Shown here one piece after another: positions 7,485 to 14,383 of a stretch of DNA of 15,834 nt (position 1 is its first letter; every line of letters starts with the position of its first letter). The stretch is from Bacteroidales bacterium UBA4866 (GTDB lineage: Bacteria > Bacteroidota > Bacteroidia > Bacteroidales > P3). The notes beneath the pieces are model-generated. The model worked only from the letters and a program-made list of their open reading frames with translations. It searched no databases and was not told the origin of the DNA. The DNA lies in NCBI GenBank assembly GCA_002399565.1, contig DHDW01000015.1, forward strand, positions 93,328-109,161, written 5' to 3'. A program made the translations under genes and the position numbers.

Positions 7485-7549
7485 GAAATAGAATCAAATT
7501 ACATTTTTTTAGAATCAAGAGTTAGTTTTCTGTAATTTGATTCTATTTC
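7485..7549. repeat. Perfect 19-bp inverted repeat
   Basis: GAAATAGAATCAAATTACA (7485-7503) is the exact reverse complement of 7531-7549, with a 27-base loop. The core 10-mer TTTGATTCTA recurs at 7473-7482 and 7557-7566 outside the arms, and inverted with one change at 7510-7519 inside the loop. Confidence 0.85.
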
Positions 7550-7698
7550 GCTGAGATTTGATTCTATTTTACTTTTTTTGCATTATTGTCTTTTTAAAGT
7601 CCTTTTTTGTATGTTCAAATTTTTTCGGCGTATCTTTTTATTTTTTCGGCATTTATTTTTTTCAGGTTATTGGCTTAGTTTTTTGCCTATGTTGAGAA

Positions 7699-7724
7699 TA
7701 TATACATAGGGCTTTATGTATATA
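7699..7724. repeat. Perfect 10-bp hairpin
   Basis: TATATACATA (7699-7708) and TATGTATATA (7715-7724) are exact reverse complements around a GGGCTT loop. No U-rich tract follows on either strand, so it is not an obvious terminator. Confidence 0.6.
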
Positions 7725-7743
7725 GTAATTAATCTATTTAAAG

Positions 7744-7790
7744 ATTTGGTGGAAAACGACATTTTGCCAAAATAAATTTGGTGGAAAACG
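7744..7790. repeat. 15-bp direct repeat ATTTGGTGGAAAACG
   Basis: Exact copies lie at 7744-7758 and 7776-7790, 32 bp apart. ATTTTGCC (7761-7768) and GGCAAAAT (7790-7797) also form an 8-bp inverted repeat across the second copy. Confidence 0.8.
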
Positions 7791-7816
7791 GCAAAATACA
7801 CAAAATCATAATAAAC

Positions 7817-7850
7817 AAAACCGCAGCAAAGGTTAGTTTACTGCGGTTTT
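7817..7850 (-). terminator. Intrinsic terminator of dnaK
   Basis: AAAACCGCAG (7817-7826) and CTGCGGTTTT (7841-7850) form a 10-bp stem with a 14-base loop, starting 23 bases beyond the dnaK stop. On the minus strand the stem runs into TTTTGTTTATT. The plus strand also ends in T-rich sequence, so it could work in both directions. Confidence 0.85.
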
Positions 7851-7873
7851 TGGGTTGTAGCTTTTCACTAATT

Positions 7874-9781
7874 TTATTTCACTTCTTCAAAGTCAGCATC
7901 TGTTACTTCGCCATCTTGGTTTGAACCGTTGCTTGAATTGTTTTGTGTGTTTGTTTGTTCTTCTTGTTGTGGATTAGCACCTGGTTGGTTGTATAGGTCT
8001 TGAGACACTGTGCTCCATGCTTGATTCATTTTTTCCATTGCTGCATCAATTTGTGCAATATTCTTGCTTTCATGTGCTGTTTTTAGTTCTGTTAGGGCAG
8101 CTTCAATTGGTGCTTTTTTGTCAGCTGTTAGCTTGTCGCCAAGTTCTTTCAACTGCTTTTCTGTTTGGAAAATCATTGCATCGGCAGAGTTAATCTTGTC
8201 GGCTTCTTCTTTTACCTTTTTGTCTGCATCAGCATTTGCTTCTGCTTCTGCTTTCATTTTCTTGATTTCGTCGTCTGTCAAACCACTTGATGCTTCAATT
8301 CTAATTGATTGTTGTTTGCCTGTTGCATTATCTTTTGCGCTTACATTCAAAATTCCATTAGCATCAATATCGAATGTTACTTCAATTTGAGGAACTCCTC
8401 TTGGTGCTGGTGGTATTCCGTCAAGATGGAATCGTCCAATTGTTTTGTTGTCAATTGCTCTTGTTCTTTCTCCTTGCAAAACGTGGATTTCAACTGATGG
8501 TTGATTGTCGGCTGCTGTTGAGAAAACTTGAGATTTCTTTGTTGGTATTGTTGTGTTTGATTCAATTAGTCTTGTTGTTACTCCTCCTAAGGTTTCAATT
8601 CCTAATGATAGTGGTGTTACGTCAAGTAGAAGTACGTCTTTTACTTCTCCTGTCAAAACTCCTCCTTGAATTGCTGCTCCAACTGCCACAACTTCGTCTG
8701 GGTTAACTCCTTTTGATGGTGTTTTTCCAAAGAAGTCTTCAACAATTTTTTGTATTGCTGGAATACGTGTTGAACCTCCAACTAAAATTACTTCATTAAT
8801 GTCTGACTTGTTTAGTCCTGCATCAGATAATGCCTTACGACATGGTTCTAATGTTGCTTGAATTAAACTGTCACATAATTGTTCAAATTTAGCTCTTGTT
8901 AGTGTTTTTACCAAGTGTTGAGGAACTCCATCAATTGGCATGATGTAAGGAAGGTTGATTTCAGTTTGTGTTGATGAAGAAAGTTCTACCTTTGCTTTTT
9001 CTGCTGCTTCTTTCAAACGTTGCAAAGCCATTGGGTCTTTTCTTAAATCAACATTCTTTTCTGCCAAAAATTCTTCTGCCAACCAATTTATAATCTTTTG
9101 GTCAAAGTCATCTCCTCCAAGGTGAGTATCGCCATTTGTTGATTTAACTTCAAATACTCCATCGCCTAATTCCAAAATTGAAATATCGAATGTACCACCT
9201 CCAAGGTCGAATACTGCTACGTGAACATCTTGAGATTTCTTGTCAAGACCATAAGCCAAAGCCGCTGCTGTTGGTTCGTTGATAATACGCTTAACATTAA
9301 GACCTGCAATTTCTCCAGCTTCTTTTGTTGCTTGACGTTGAGAGTCATTGAAGTATGCAGGAACTGTAATAACAGCCTCTGTTACTTCTTGTCCAAGATA
9401 ATCCTCTGCTGTCTTTTTCATCTTTTGAAGAACGATTGCAGAAATTTCTTGTGGAGTATATAATCTTCCATCAATATCAACTCGTGGAGCATTATTGTCA
9501 CTCTTAACTACTTTGTAAGGAACTTGTTTAATTTCGTTTTGAACTTGTTCCCATGATTCTCCCATAAAACGTTTTATTGAAGAAACTGTGTTGTGTGGAT
9601 TTGTTATGGCTTGACGTTTTGCAGGATCTCCCACCTTTCTTTCGCCATTTGACATAAATCCAACAATTGAAGGTGTTGTACGTCTTCCTTCGCTATTAGG
9701 AATAACTACAGGTTCGTTACCTTCCATAACAGAGACACAACTGTTTGTTGTACCTAAGTCAATTCCAATTATTTTTCCCAT
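7874..9781 (-). CDS. dnaK: Molecular chaperone DnaK (Hsp70)
   Basis: 635 residues, normal length. The start [16 protein letters not shown] is the Hsp70 phosphate-binding signature. [15 protein letters not shown] and [14 protein letters not shown] are the second and third Hsp70 signatures in the ATPase domain. The linker [14 protein letters not shown] leads into the substrate-binding domain at about residue 385. The C-terminal lid ends in a Gln/Asn-rich flexible tail and the EEVK terminus. DnaK uses ATP cycles, with DnaJ and GrpE, to bind and release unfolded proteins in the cytoplasm. Neither partner gene is adjacent. The gene looks monocistronic, with its own terminator 24 bases downstream and the neighbour's terminator upstream. 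A palindrome about 100 bp upstream may control it. Confidence 0.99.
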   Translation of the reverse strand: MGKIIGIDLGTTNSCVSVMEGNEPVVIPNSEGRRTTPSIVGFMSNGERKVGDPAKRQAITNPHNTVSSIKRFMGESWEQVQNEIKQVPYKVVKSDNNAPRVDIDGRLYTPQEISAIVLQKMKKTAEDYLGQEVTEAVITVPAYFNDSQRQATKEAGEIAGLNVKRIINEPTAAALAYGLDKKSQDVHVAVFDLGGGTFDISILELGDGVFEVKSTNGDTHLGGDDFDQKIINWLAEEFLAEKNVDLRKDPMALQRLKEAAEKAKVELSSSTQTEINLPYIMPIDGVPQHLVKTLTRAKFEQLCDSLIQATLEPCRKALSDAGLNKSDINEVILVGGSTRIPAIQKIVEDFFGKTPSKGVNPDEVVAVGAAIQGGVLTGEVKDVLLLDVTPLSLGIETLGGVTTRLIESNTTIPTKKSQVFSTAADNQPSVEIHVLQGERTRAIDNKTIGRFHLDGIPPAPRGVPQIEVTFDIDANGILNVSAKDNATGKQQSIRIEASSGLTDDEIKKMKAEAEANADADKKVKEEADKINSADAMIFQTEKQLKELGDKLTADKKAPIEAALTELKTAHESKNIAQIDAAMEKMNQAWSTVSQDLYNQPGANPQQEEQTNTQNNSSNGSNQDGEVTDADFEEVK

Positions 9782-9851
9782 ATTCTTAATTATTTATTTT
9801 GTTTCTTTAATGTTTTTATACTTTAATAACTTTTCCTCATTCCTCTTTCAA

Positions 9852-9878
9852 CAAATATGCCAATTGAGAAGAAACAAA
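9852..9878 (-). promoter_or_regulatory. Possible dnaK promoter
   Basis: CATATTTG (9852-9859, minus strand) matches the -7 consensus TAnnTTTG except for its first base. A TTTG (9875-9878) lies 15 bases upstream, shorter than the usual 19-21. It would give a leader of about 65 bases. The match is imperfect, but it is the best I can find in the interval. Confidence 0.3.
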
Positions 9879-9882
9879 AAAA

Positions 9883-9899
9883 TATGACATTATGTCATA
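9883..9899. promoter_or_regulatory. 17-bp palindrome upstream of dnaK, possible operator
   Basis: TATGACAT-T-ATGTCATA is a perfect inverted repeat with 8-bp arms and a 1-base centre. It sits directly upstream of the possible dnaK promoter and next to the terminator of the preceding gene. It is not the CIRCE element, whose arms are TTAGCACTC/GAGTGCTAA. The regulator is unknown. Confidence 0.5.
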
Positions 9900-9902
9900 A
9901 AA

Positions 9903-9933
9903 AAAGGCCATCACCTATTAGATAATGACCTTT
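9903..9933 (-). terminator. Intrinsic terminator of the TonB-domain gene cluster
   Basis: AAAGGCCATCACC (9903-9915) and GATAATGACCTTT (9921-9933) form a 13-bp stem, with wobble pairs, around loop TATTA. On the minus strand it is followed by seven T. It lies 33 bases past the stop of the gene ending at 9967. Confidence 0.85.
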
Positions 9934-9966
9934 GAAAAAGGAATTCAAATTATGAGTTTAAAAAAT

Positions 9967-10377
9967 CTATTTTTTGTTAGGGTCGCTAAATAAAACTGGA
10001 AGTTTTACATAAGAGCGAACACTTTCTCCATTAATCTTTGCTGGTGTCCATTTGCCAGGAATTAGAGAAATAACTCTTTGTGCTTCTTGGTCAATTAGGG
10101 TACTTAGGCTTTGGTCTATTGTCATGTTGGATATTGTTCCATCCTTCTCAACAACAAACTTTACTATAACCTTTCCTTCAATTCCAGAACCAATTTCTTG
10201 TTGTGGATAAGTTAGATTAGCATAAATAAAATTAGATACTTCTTGTTTATCCATTGGAGCCAAAGCATAGTCATCTACACTTGAATGAATAGGTTCATTT
10301 TGTTGAGCAAATAAGCCCAATGATAGATTTAGTGCTAAGCTAAATACCACTAACCTAAAAATTGCTTTTACTTTCAT
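9967..10377 (-). CDS. Exported single-domain TonB C-terminal-like protein
   Basis: 136 residues. A cleavable signal peptide is likely (basic start MKVKAIFR, hydrophobic core, cut near LFA-QQ at about residue 25). Residues about 45-132 are a TonB C-terminal domain: FIYANLTYPQQ, GIEGKVIVKFVVEKDGTISNM, the SxxIDQEAQRV helix, and the WTPAKINGESVRSYVKLPV strand. Full TonB links the proton-motive ExbB/ExbD complex to outer-membrane receptors. This protein lacks the long Pro-rich periplasmic linker, so it probably does not energise receptors by itself. It is the most diverged of the four neighbours and the last of the cluster, 117 bp after the previous gene. A periplasmic accessory or binding role is inference. 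Confidence 0.85.
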   Translation of the reverse strand: MKVKAIFRLVVFSLALNLSLGLFAQQNEPIHSSVDDYALAPMDKQEVSNFIYANLTYPQQEIGSGIEGKVIVKFVVEKDGTISNMTIDQSLSTLIDQEAQRVISLIPGKWTPAKINGESVRSYVKLPVLFSDPNKK

Positions 10378-10494
10378 ATTATAAATGTATTATTTGATTA
10401 TTAACTATTCTGTATTTGATTTTTCTTCTTTTACTATTTTGCCGCTTTACAATATTATATACAACTAAAACTTCAAAAAAGTAAGTGAAAAAAA

Positions 10495-10920
10495 TTATTT
10501 ATTTGTCAAAACAAAAGAAATTGGGAGTAAAAACTGCTGTCTCACAGGTTGTCCTTTTTGTTTTGCAGGCTTCCATTTTGGCATAAGTTTCACTATTCTT
10601 ACGCCTTCATCTCCGCAACCTTCACCAATATCTTTTATTGTTCTTATGTCAGACAAGGTTCCATTTTTCTCAACAATAAAAGAAATAATTACTTTTCCTT
10701 CAATATTTTTTTGTTTAGCCAAAGTTGGATATTTAATATTTTCGGCCATAAACCTATTCATTGCCTCTACTCCTCCAGGGAATTCAGCCTCGTTTTCAAC
10801 AACAGTAAAAACAACATCAGAATTATCTGATTTCTTTTCTTGTGCATTAACATTTAATGAAAATGCAAATACCATTACTAATAAAGCAAATAATGATAAT
10901 GATTTTAATAATTTGTTCAT
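10495..10920 (-). CDS. Exported single-domain TonB C-terminal-like protein
   Basis: 141 residues. The signal peptide (MNKLLKSLSLFALLVMVFAF, cut after VNA near residue 26) is nearly the same, in protein and DNA, as that of the gene at 11715-12134, pointing to recent duplication. The TonB C-terminal-type domain spans about 45-139. It has the FPGG opening, NIKYPTLAKQK, EGKVIISFIVEKNG, a GCGDEGVRIVKLMPKW helix-strand, and a last strand with VRQQFLLPISF. The usual CDEEAIRV is here CGDEGVRI. The gene starts 23 bp after the two-domain gene and should be co-transcribed with it. No membrane anchor or Pro-rich linker remains after signal cleavage. Confidence 0.87.
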   Translation of the reverse strand: MNKLLKSLSLFALLVMVFAFSLNVNAQEKKSDNSDVVFTVVENEAEFPGGVEAMNRFMAENIKYPTLAKQKNIEGKVIISFIVEKNGTLSDIRTIKDIGEGCGDEGVRIVKLMPKWKPAKQKGQPVRQQFLLPISFVLTNK

Positions 10921-10943
10921 AATATAATTTATAATGATTGTTT

Positions 10944-11663
10944 TTATTGCAAATTAAAAGTTATAGGCAGAAAATATTGTGATCTTACAAATTCTCCTTT
11001 TTGTTTCGCAGGAATCCACTTAGGAGTTAATTTAAGCACTCGCATAGCTTCTTCATCGCATTCTTTTGATATGCTTTTGATTATCTTAACATCTGAAATA
11101 CTTCCATCCTTCTCAATAATAAAGGTCATAACAACCTTTCCTTGGTCTCCATTCTCTTTAGCAACTCTTGGATATCTAAGATTTTTCATCAGGAACATCG
11201 ATAATGATTCAACGCCTCCATCATATTCTGGATTTTCTTCAAAAGAAGAATAAATAGGATCAGCCACTTTGTCTTTAGTTAATAAAAACGATATTGGCAT
11301 ATTCATTTTAAACCTTATAGACTTTTTTTTCTTCTTGCCAGGTTCCCATTTTGGCATCAGCTTTAATACTCTTATTGCTTCTTCATCACATTCTTTAGAA
11401 AGACTTTTCAAAACTTCAATGTTTGATATAGTTCCATCTTTCTCAATAATAAAACTCAAAAGAGTTTCTCCCTGCATTCCATTTGCTTTTGCAATTTCAG
11501 GATATTTAATGTTTTCTGACAAAAAGTTCATTAATGAAATATAACCACCTGGATATGTTGGTTCTTCATCGCAAATCTTATATACTTTCTGAGCAAAAAG
11601 ATTCGTTGCAAACAAACTAGAAAGTAAGAATAAGCTAAAAGCTACTATGACTGACTTCTTCAT
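10944..11663 (-). CDS. Exported protein with two tandem TonB C-terminal-like domains
   Basis: 239 residues. The signal peptide is MKKSVIVAFSLFLLSSLFATNLFA, cut before QK near residue 25. Two complete copies of the same domain follow, at about 33-135 and 142-239. Each has a PGG or DGG opening, NIKYP or NLRYP, QGxxxxxFIIEKDGxIS, KECDEEAxRVLKL, a Pro-Lys-Trp motif and a final PI(S/T)F strand. The first copy carries an unusual run of lysines (GKKKKKS, about 114-120). A two-domain product is uncommon among such small exported TonB-like proteins and indicates internal duplication. Function is unknown; a periplasmic dimer-like unit is plausible. Confidence 0.87.
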   Translation of the reverse strand: MKKSVIVAFSLFLLSSLFATNLFAQKVYKICDEEPTYPGGYISLMNFLSENIKYPEIAKANGMQGETLLSFIIEKDGTISNIEVLKSLSKECDEEAIRVLKLMPKWEPGKKKKKSIRFKMNMPISFLLTKDKVADPIYSSFEENPEYDGGVESLSMFLMKNLRYPRVAKENGDQGKVVMTFIIEKDGSISDVKIIKSISKECDEEAMRVLKLTPKWIPAKQKGEFVRSQYFLPITFNLQ

Positions 11664-11697
11664 AATTATTGTATCTATTATTAAATATAAAACGCAT

Positions 11698-11705
11698 CAA
11701 AGATA
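11698..11705 (-). promoter_or_regulatory. Candidate -7 box for the two-domain TonB-like gene
   Basis: TATCTTTG on the minus strand is an exact TAnnTTTG match 34 bases before the ATG at 11663. No TTTG is found at the proper upstream spacing, so it may add to read-through from the upstream promoter rather than act alone. Confidence 0.35.
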
Positions 11706-11714
11706 TAAAAAATA

Positions 11715-12134
11715 CTAATCCATAGGTAAAGCAAAACTAACTGGTAAAGTAAACTGTTGTCTTACGGCTTTACCTCTTTGTTTAGCAGGCGTCCATTTTG
11801 GCATTAACTTCACTACTCTAATAGCTTCTTCATCAAATTGAGCGGAAAGTCCTCTTATAACTTTGATATTTGTCAACGAACCATCTTTTTCTATAATAAA
11901 AGATAGAAAAATCTTACCTTTCCAATCCCCTTCAGTATTAGGATACTTTATGTTTCTTACTAGAAAATCATGTAAAGCAGTATCTCCACCAGGAAACTCT
12001 GGAGACTCTTCAGCAACAACAAAAATAGGTTCAGAATCATCAAAAACTTCCACTTGTGCATTAACGTTTAATGAAAATGCAAATACCATTATAAGTGCTG
12101 CAAATAATGATAAAGGTTTAAAGTGTTCTTTCAT
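11715..12134 (-). CDS. Exported single-domain TonB C-terminal-like protein
   Basis: 139 residues, first gene of the four-gene TonB-like cluster. The signal peptide MKEHFKPLSLFAALIMVFAF is probably cut after VNA near residue 26. The domain at about 44-137 has FPGGDTALHDFLVRNIKYP, GKIFLSFIIEKDGSLTN, FDEEAIRVVKLMPKW, and a last strand with VRQQFTLPVSF. The sibling proteins have Cys before DEEA; here it is Phe. It is expressed from a well-formed promoter in the 68-bp gap shared with manA. As with its siblings, the linker and anchor of true TonB are absent. Confidence 0.87.
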   Translation of the reverse strand: MKEHFKPLSLFAALIMVFAFSLNVNAQVEVFDDSEPIFVVAEESPEFPGGDTALHDFLVRNIKYPNTEGDWKGKIFLSFIIEKDGSLTNIKVIRGLSAQFDEEAIRVVKLMPKWTPAKQRGKAVRQQFTLPVSFALPMD

Positions 12135-12154
12135 ATTAGAGTTATTTTATAGGG

Positions 12155-12187
12155 CAAAGGTAATAAAAAATACATTACTTTTGCAAA
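12155..12187 (-). promoter_or_regulatory. Promoter of the TonB-domain gene cluster
   Basis: TACCTTTG (12155-12162) and TTTG (12184-12187), read on the minus strand, are both exact matches to the Bacteroidota -7 and -33 boxes, 21 bases apart. It is the best promoter match in the window, with a leader of about 15 bases. Confidence 0.6.
12176..12183 (+). promoter_or_regulatory. Candidate -7 box for manA, overlapping the divergent promoter
   Basis: TACTTTTG matches TAnnTTTG exactly and would start RNA only about ten bases before the manA ATG. No TTTG is found at -33. It abuts the -33 box of the opposite promoter, so the two probably compete for polymerase. Confidence 0.4.
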
Positions 12188-12202
12188 AACTTTTATTTTG
12201 CT

Positions 12203-13189
12203 ATGGAACAATCATTATATCCCTTAAGATTTATGCCTTTGTTTAAGGATAAAATATGGGGAGGAAATAAAATTAAAGATATTATTGGTATTGATTACTC
12301 TCCTTTAGAGCATTGTGGAGAGCTGTGGGCTTTATCTGCAATTGAAGATGATGAAACCCTTATTGAAAATGGCTATTTGGCTGAGTGTACTTTGAAAGAA
12401 GTTATTGAAATGTATGCCGATGAGCTTGTTGGTGAAAAATGCTACGAAGAATTTGGAGAAAACTTCCCACTTCTTTTCAAAATTATTGATGCTAAAGACA
12501 AACTCTCTGTTCAAGTTCATCCTGATGACAAATTAGCACAAAGACAAGGTATGAATAATGGAAAGACAGAAATGTGGTATATTCTTCAAGCAGATAAGGA
12601 TGCTGAAATTATTAGTGGATTTAATAAGGATGTTACAAAAGCTGAAGTTATTAATGGGCTAAGAAATAAAAACATATCCAACCTTTTGAATAGTGAGAAT
12701 ACAGAAAAAGGGGATTTGTTCTTTATTCCTGCAGGAAGAATACATGCAATTGGCTCTGGTGTCCTTTTGGCAGAAATCCAACAAAGCTCCGATGCAACTT
12801 ATAGGGTTTATGACTGGGACAGAAAGGACGAAAAGGGCAATGAAAGAAAACTTCATATTGAAGAGGCATTGGAAGCATTGGATTTTAAATCTGTTGGCTT
12901 TAGTGCAAAAAGTAAGTATGACTATACATTAAACAAAACCTCTGAATTGGTTTCTACTCCTTTCTTTACAACCAATGTTATTCATGTTACGGAAAGTATA
13001 AAAAAGGATTATTCAATGCTTGATAGTTTTGTAGTTTATTTATGTATTGAGGGAGTATGTGTTATTCATTCTCTTGGACATGAAATCCCTTTGCAACAAG
13101 GTCAAGCCCTACTAATTCCTGCAATTGCAGAAGAAGCAATAATTCAACCTAAAGGATTAGTAAGCATTTTAGAGACATACATTTTATAA
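12203..13189 (+). CDS. manA: Mannose-6-phosphate isomerase, type I
   Basis: 328 residues of the cupin-fold type I phosphomannose isomerase, which interconverts fructose-6-phosphate and mannose-6-phosphate in the cytoplasm and feeds GDP-mannose for glycans. The opening PLRFMPLFKDKIWGG and GELW are family signatures. The zinc ligands are visible: Gln104 and His106 in SVQVHPDD, Glu123 in KTEMWY, and His181 in PAGRIHAIG. The catalytic-arginine segment ATYRVYDWDR lies at about 198-207. The length is that of the short bacterial form. It is followed after 82 bp by the gamma-carbonic-anhydrase-family gene on the same strand, with no terminator between except a small hairpin element. Confidence 0.97.
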   Translation: MEQSLYPLRFMPLFKDKIWGGNKIKDIIGIDYSPLEHCGELWALSAIEDDETLIENGYLAECTLKEVIEMYADELVGEKCYEEFGENFPLLFKIIDAKDKLSVQVHPDDKLAQRQGMNNGKTEMWYILQADKDAEIISGFNKDVTKAEVINGLRNKNISNLLNSENTEKGDLFFIPAGRIHAIGSGVLLAEIQQSSDATYRVYDWDRKDEKGNERKLHIEEALEALDFKSVGFSAKSKYDYTLNKTSELVSTPFFTTNVIHVTESIKKDYSMLDSFVVYLCIEGVCVIHSLGHEIPLQQGQALLIPAIAEEAIIQPKGLVSILETYIL

Positions 13190-13203
13190 TAAGGAAAGAG
13201 TTT

Positions 13204-13228
13204 GTAGGGGCATGCCTTGTGCTTGCCC
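13204..13228. repeat. GC-rich hairpin element between manA and the carbonic anhydrase gene
   Basis: GGGCA (13208-13212) and TGCCC (13224-13228) pair as a stem that continues with a T-T mismatch and two more pairs. Its GC content stands out from the surroundings. Short intergenic palindromes with a GTAGGGGCATGCC-like core are familiar from many bacterial genomes; whether this one is dispersed in this genome cannot be seen here. Confidence 0.4.
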
Positions 13229-13271
13229 AAATAGTAATCAAAACACAAATAATTTAAAAATTAAAATAGAT

Positions 13272-13796
13272 ATGGCATTAATAAAATCAGTTAAAGGTAT
13301 TGCCCCAAAATTTGGCAAGGATTGCTTTTTTGCAGAAAACTCAACAATAATTGGAGACGTTGAAACAGGAGATAATTGTTCTTTTTGGTTTAACAGCGTT
13401 GTTAGAGGGGATGTGCATTATATTAAAATGGGTAATTATGTGAATGTTCAAGATGGAGCTTGCATTCATTGTACTTATCAAACTCATCCAACAACAATAG
13501 GCAACTATGTTTCCATTGCTCATCATGCAATTGTCCACGGCTGCACCATTAAGGATAATGTTTTGATTGGCATGGGAGCAATTGTTATGGATGGTTGCAT
13601 AATTGAAAGCAATTCTATTGTTGCTGCTGGTGCCATTTTGTTGGAGAACACTCATGTTGAAAGCGGAACAGTTTATGCAGGAATTCCAGCAAAGAAAGTT
13701 AAAGATATTGATCCTGAACGTTTGGAAGGGACTGTAAAAAGAATTTCTCAAGCTTATCCTACTTATGCTTCTTGGATAGATAAGGAAGAAATCTAA
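13272..13796 (+). CDS. Gamma-carbonic-anhydrase-family hexapeptide-repeat protein
   Basis: 174 residues from the ATG at 13272 (MALIKSVKGIAPKFG). The open frame continues 20 codons upstream to 13212, but that part is Cys/Asn-rich and comes from the intergenic hairpin element, so I reject it. The protein is a left-handed beta-helix of repeated [LIV]-G-x4 hexapeptides with a C-terminal helix. Arg45 and Asp47 (VVRGDV) and Gln60 (NVQDG) match the conserved gamma-class residues, and His66, His84 and His89 are the expected metal ligands. Such proteins form trimers. Many have carbonic anhydrase activity but others (YrdA/PaaY-like) have unproven roles. It ends before a strong hairpin terminator. Confidence 0.93.
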   Translation: MALIKSVKGIAPKFGKDCFFAENSTIIGDVETGDNCSFWFNSVVRGDVHYIKMGNYVNVQDGACIHCTYQTHPTTIGNYVSIAHHAIVHGCTIKDNVLIGMGAIVMDGCIIESNSIVAAGAILLENTHVESGTVYAGIPAKKVKDIDPERLEGTVKRISQAYPTYASWIDKEEI

Positions 13797-13833
13797 AAAT
13801 TTCGTTCAAATATAATCAGAAAAGAATAAAAAT

Positions 13834-13869
13834 AAGAAAGCCAACCCTAAATTTAGAGTTGGCTTTCTT
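13834..13869. terminator. Bidirectional intrinsic terminator between convergent genes
   Basis: AAGAAAGCCAAC (13834-13845) and GTTGGCTTTCTT (13858-13869) form a perfect 12-bp stem. The loop adds CTAAATTTAG after one mismatch. Flanking A/T runs give a U-tract in both directions, serving the carbonic anhydrase gene (+) and the membrane protein gene (-). Confidence 0.9.
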
Positions 13870-13888
13870 TAATTTGAAATTTTATTAC

Positions 13889-14338
13889 TTAATCTTCCTT
13901 ACTACTTACTTCAAAATCCTTTTCATTAATTTCAAAATTGGATGGATTTGAAATAATATAAGGTGCATTGTCTTGCTTTTGTTCTTGTGAATCTTCAAAT
14001 ACTTCTTTTCTGTCTTTTTCAATCTTGTAGAAAGTTAAGCATACTGTTGAAGCAACTATATTCAAAAGAATAATGGTAAATGAAAATTCATTTGAAAAGA
14101 ATTCAACAATCATTATTATTAAAACAAGAGCTACATAAGAAATAACAGATGAAGAATATTTTTTGAAAAATCCTTGAGTAAGCGACAATATAAAAGAAAT
14201 AATAAGTGAAAAAGAACTTAATATGTAGAAATAAATATTATCGCTACTCGAAATTGATCCTAAATTAATAATGGTTGAAATCAAAATTAAATATGCAAAT
14301 AGCTCTAATCCTTTTATGATTCTTTTATTCTTTATCAT
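13889..14338 (-). CDS. Small integral membrane protein of unknown function
   Basis: 149 residues. Four hydrophobic segments are visible, at about 12-27, 35-53, 64-82 and 88-104, joined by very short loops. A hydrophilic, acidic, Glu/Gln/Asn-rich C-terminal tail of about 40 residues follows (KDRKEVFEDSQEQKQDN to the end), probably cytoplasmic. I recognise no family signature. It starts 42 bp after the deiminase stop on the same strand with no terminator between, so the two may share a transcript. That spacing alone is thin evidence of a functional link. Confidence 0.75.
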   Translation of the reverse strand: MIKNKRIIKGLELFAYLILISTIINLGSISSSDNIYFYILSSFSLIISFILSLTQGFFKKYSSSVISYVALVLIIMIVEFFSNEFSFTIILLNIVASTVCLTFYKIEKDRKEVFEDSQEQKQDNAPYIISNPSNFEINEKDFEVSSKED

Positions 14339-14351
14339 TTTCTTCTTATTT

Positions 14352-14383
14352 CTTCTAGTTATTAAGCTAACTTCTAGTTATTA
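14352..14383. repeat. 13-bp direct repeat at the deiminase stop
   Basis: CTTCTAGTTATTA occurs at 14352-14364 and 14371-14383, 19 bp apart. The second copy includes the stop codon of the deiminase gene. It is probably a small local duplication. Confidence 0.6.

Larger units (their letters stand above)
7048..7873. other. Repeat-rich gene-free spacer between qatA and dnaK
   Basis: 826 bp with no plausible gene on either strand. From left to right it holds the qatA leader and promoter, four 22-bp palindromic repeats (7316-7403), a hairpin at 7433-7473, a long inverted repeat at 7485-7549 with extra copies of its core, two TTTTTTCGGC motifs near 7620 and 7640, a perfect hairpin at 7699-7724, a 15-bp direct repeat with an overlapping inverted repeat at 7744-7797, and the dnaK terminator. 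Confidence 0.65.

Noticed and set aside
8064..8706. Plus-strand open frames opposite dnaK
   Set aside because: They are antisense to conserved dnaK codons and give low-complexity Ser/Leu-rich products, typical shadows of a real gene.
13212..13271. N-terminal extension of the carbonic anhydrase gene
   Set aside because: The extra residues derive from an intergenic hairpin and do not fit the family, whereas the ATG at 13272 gives the usual length.
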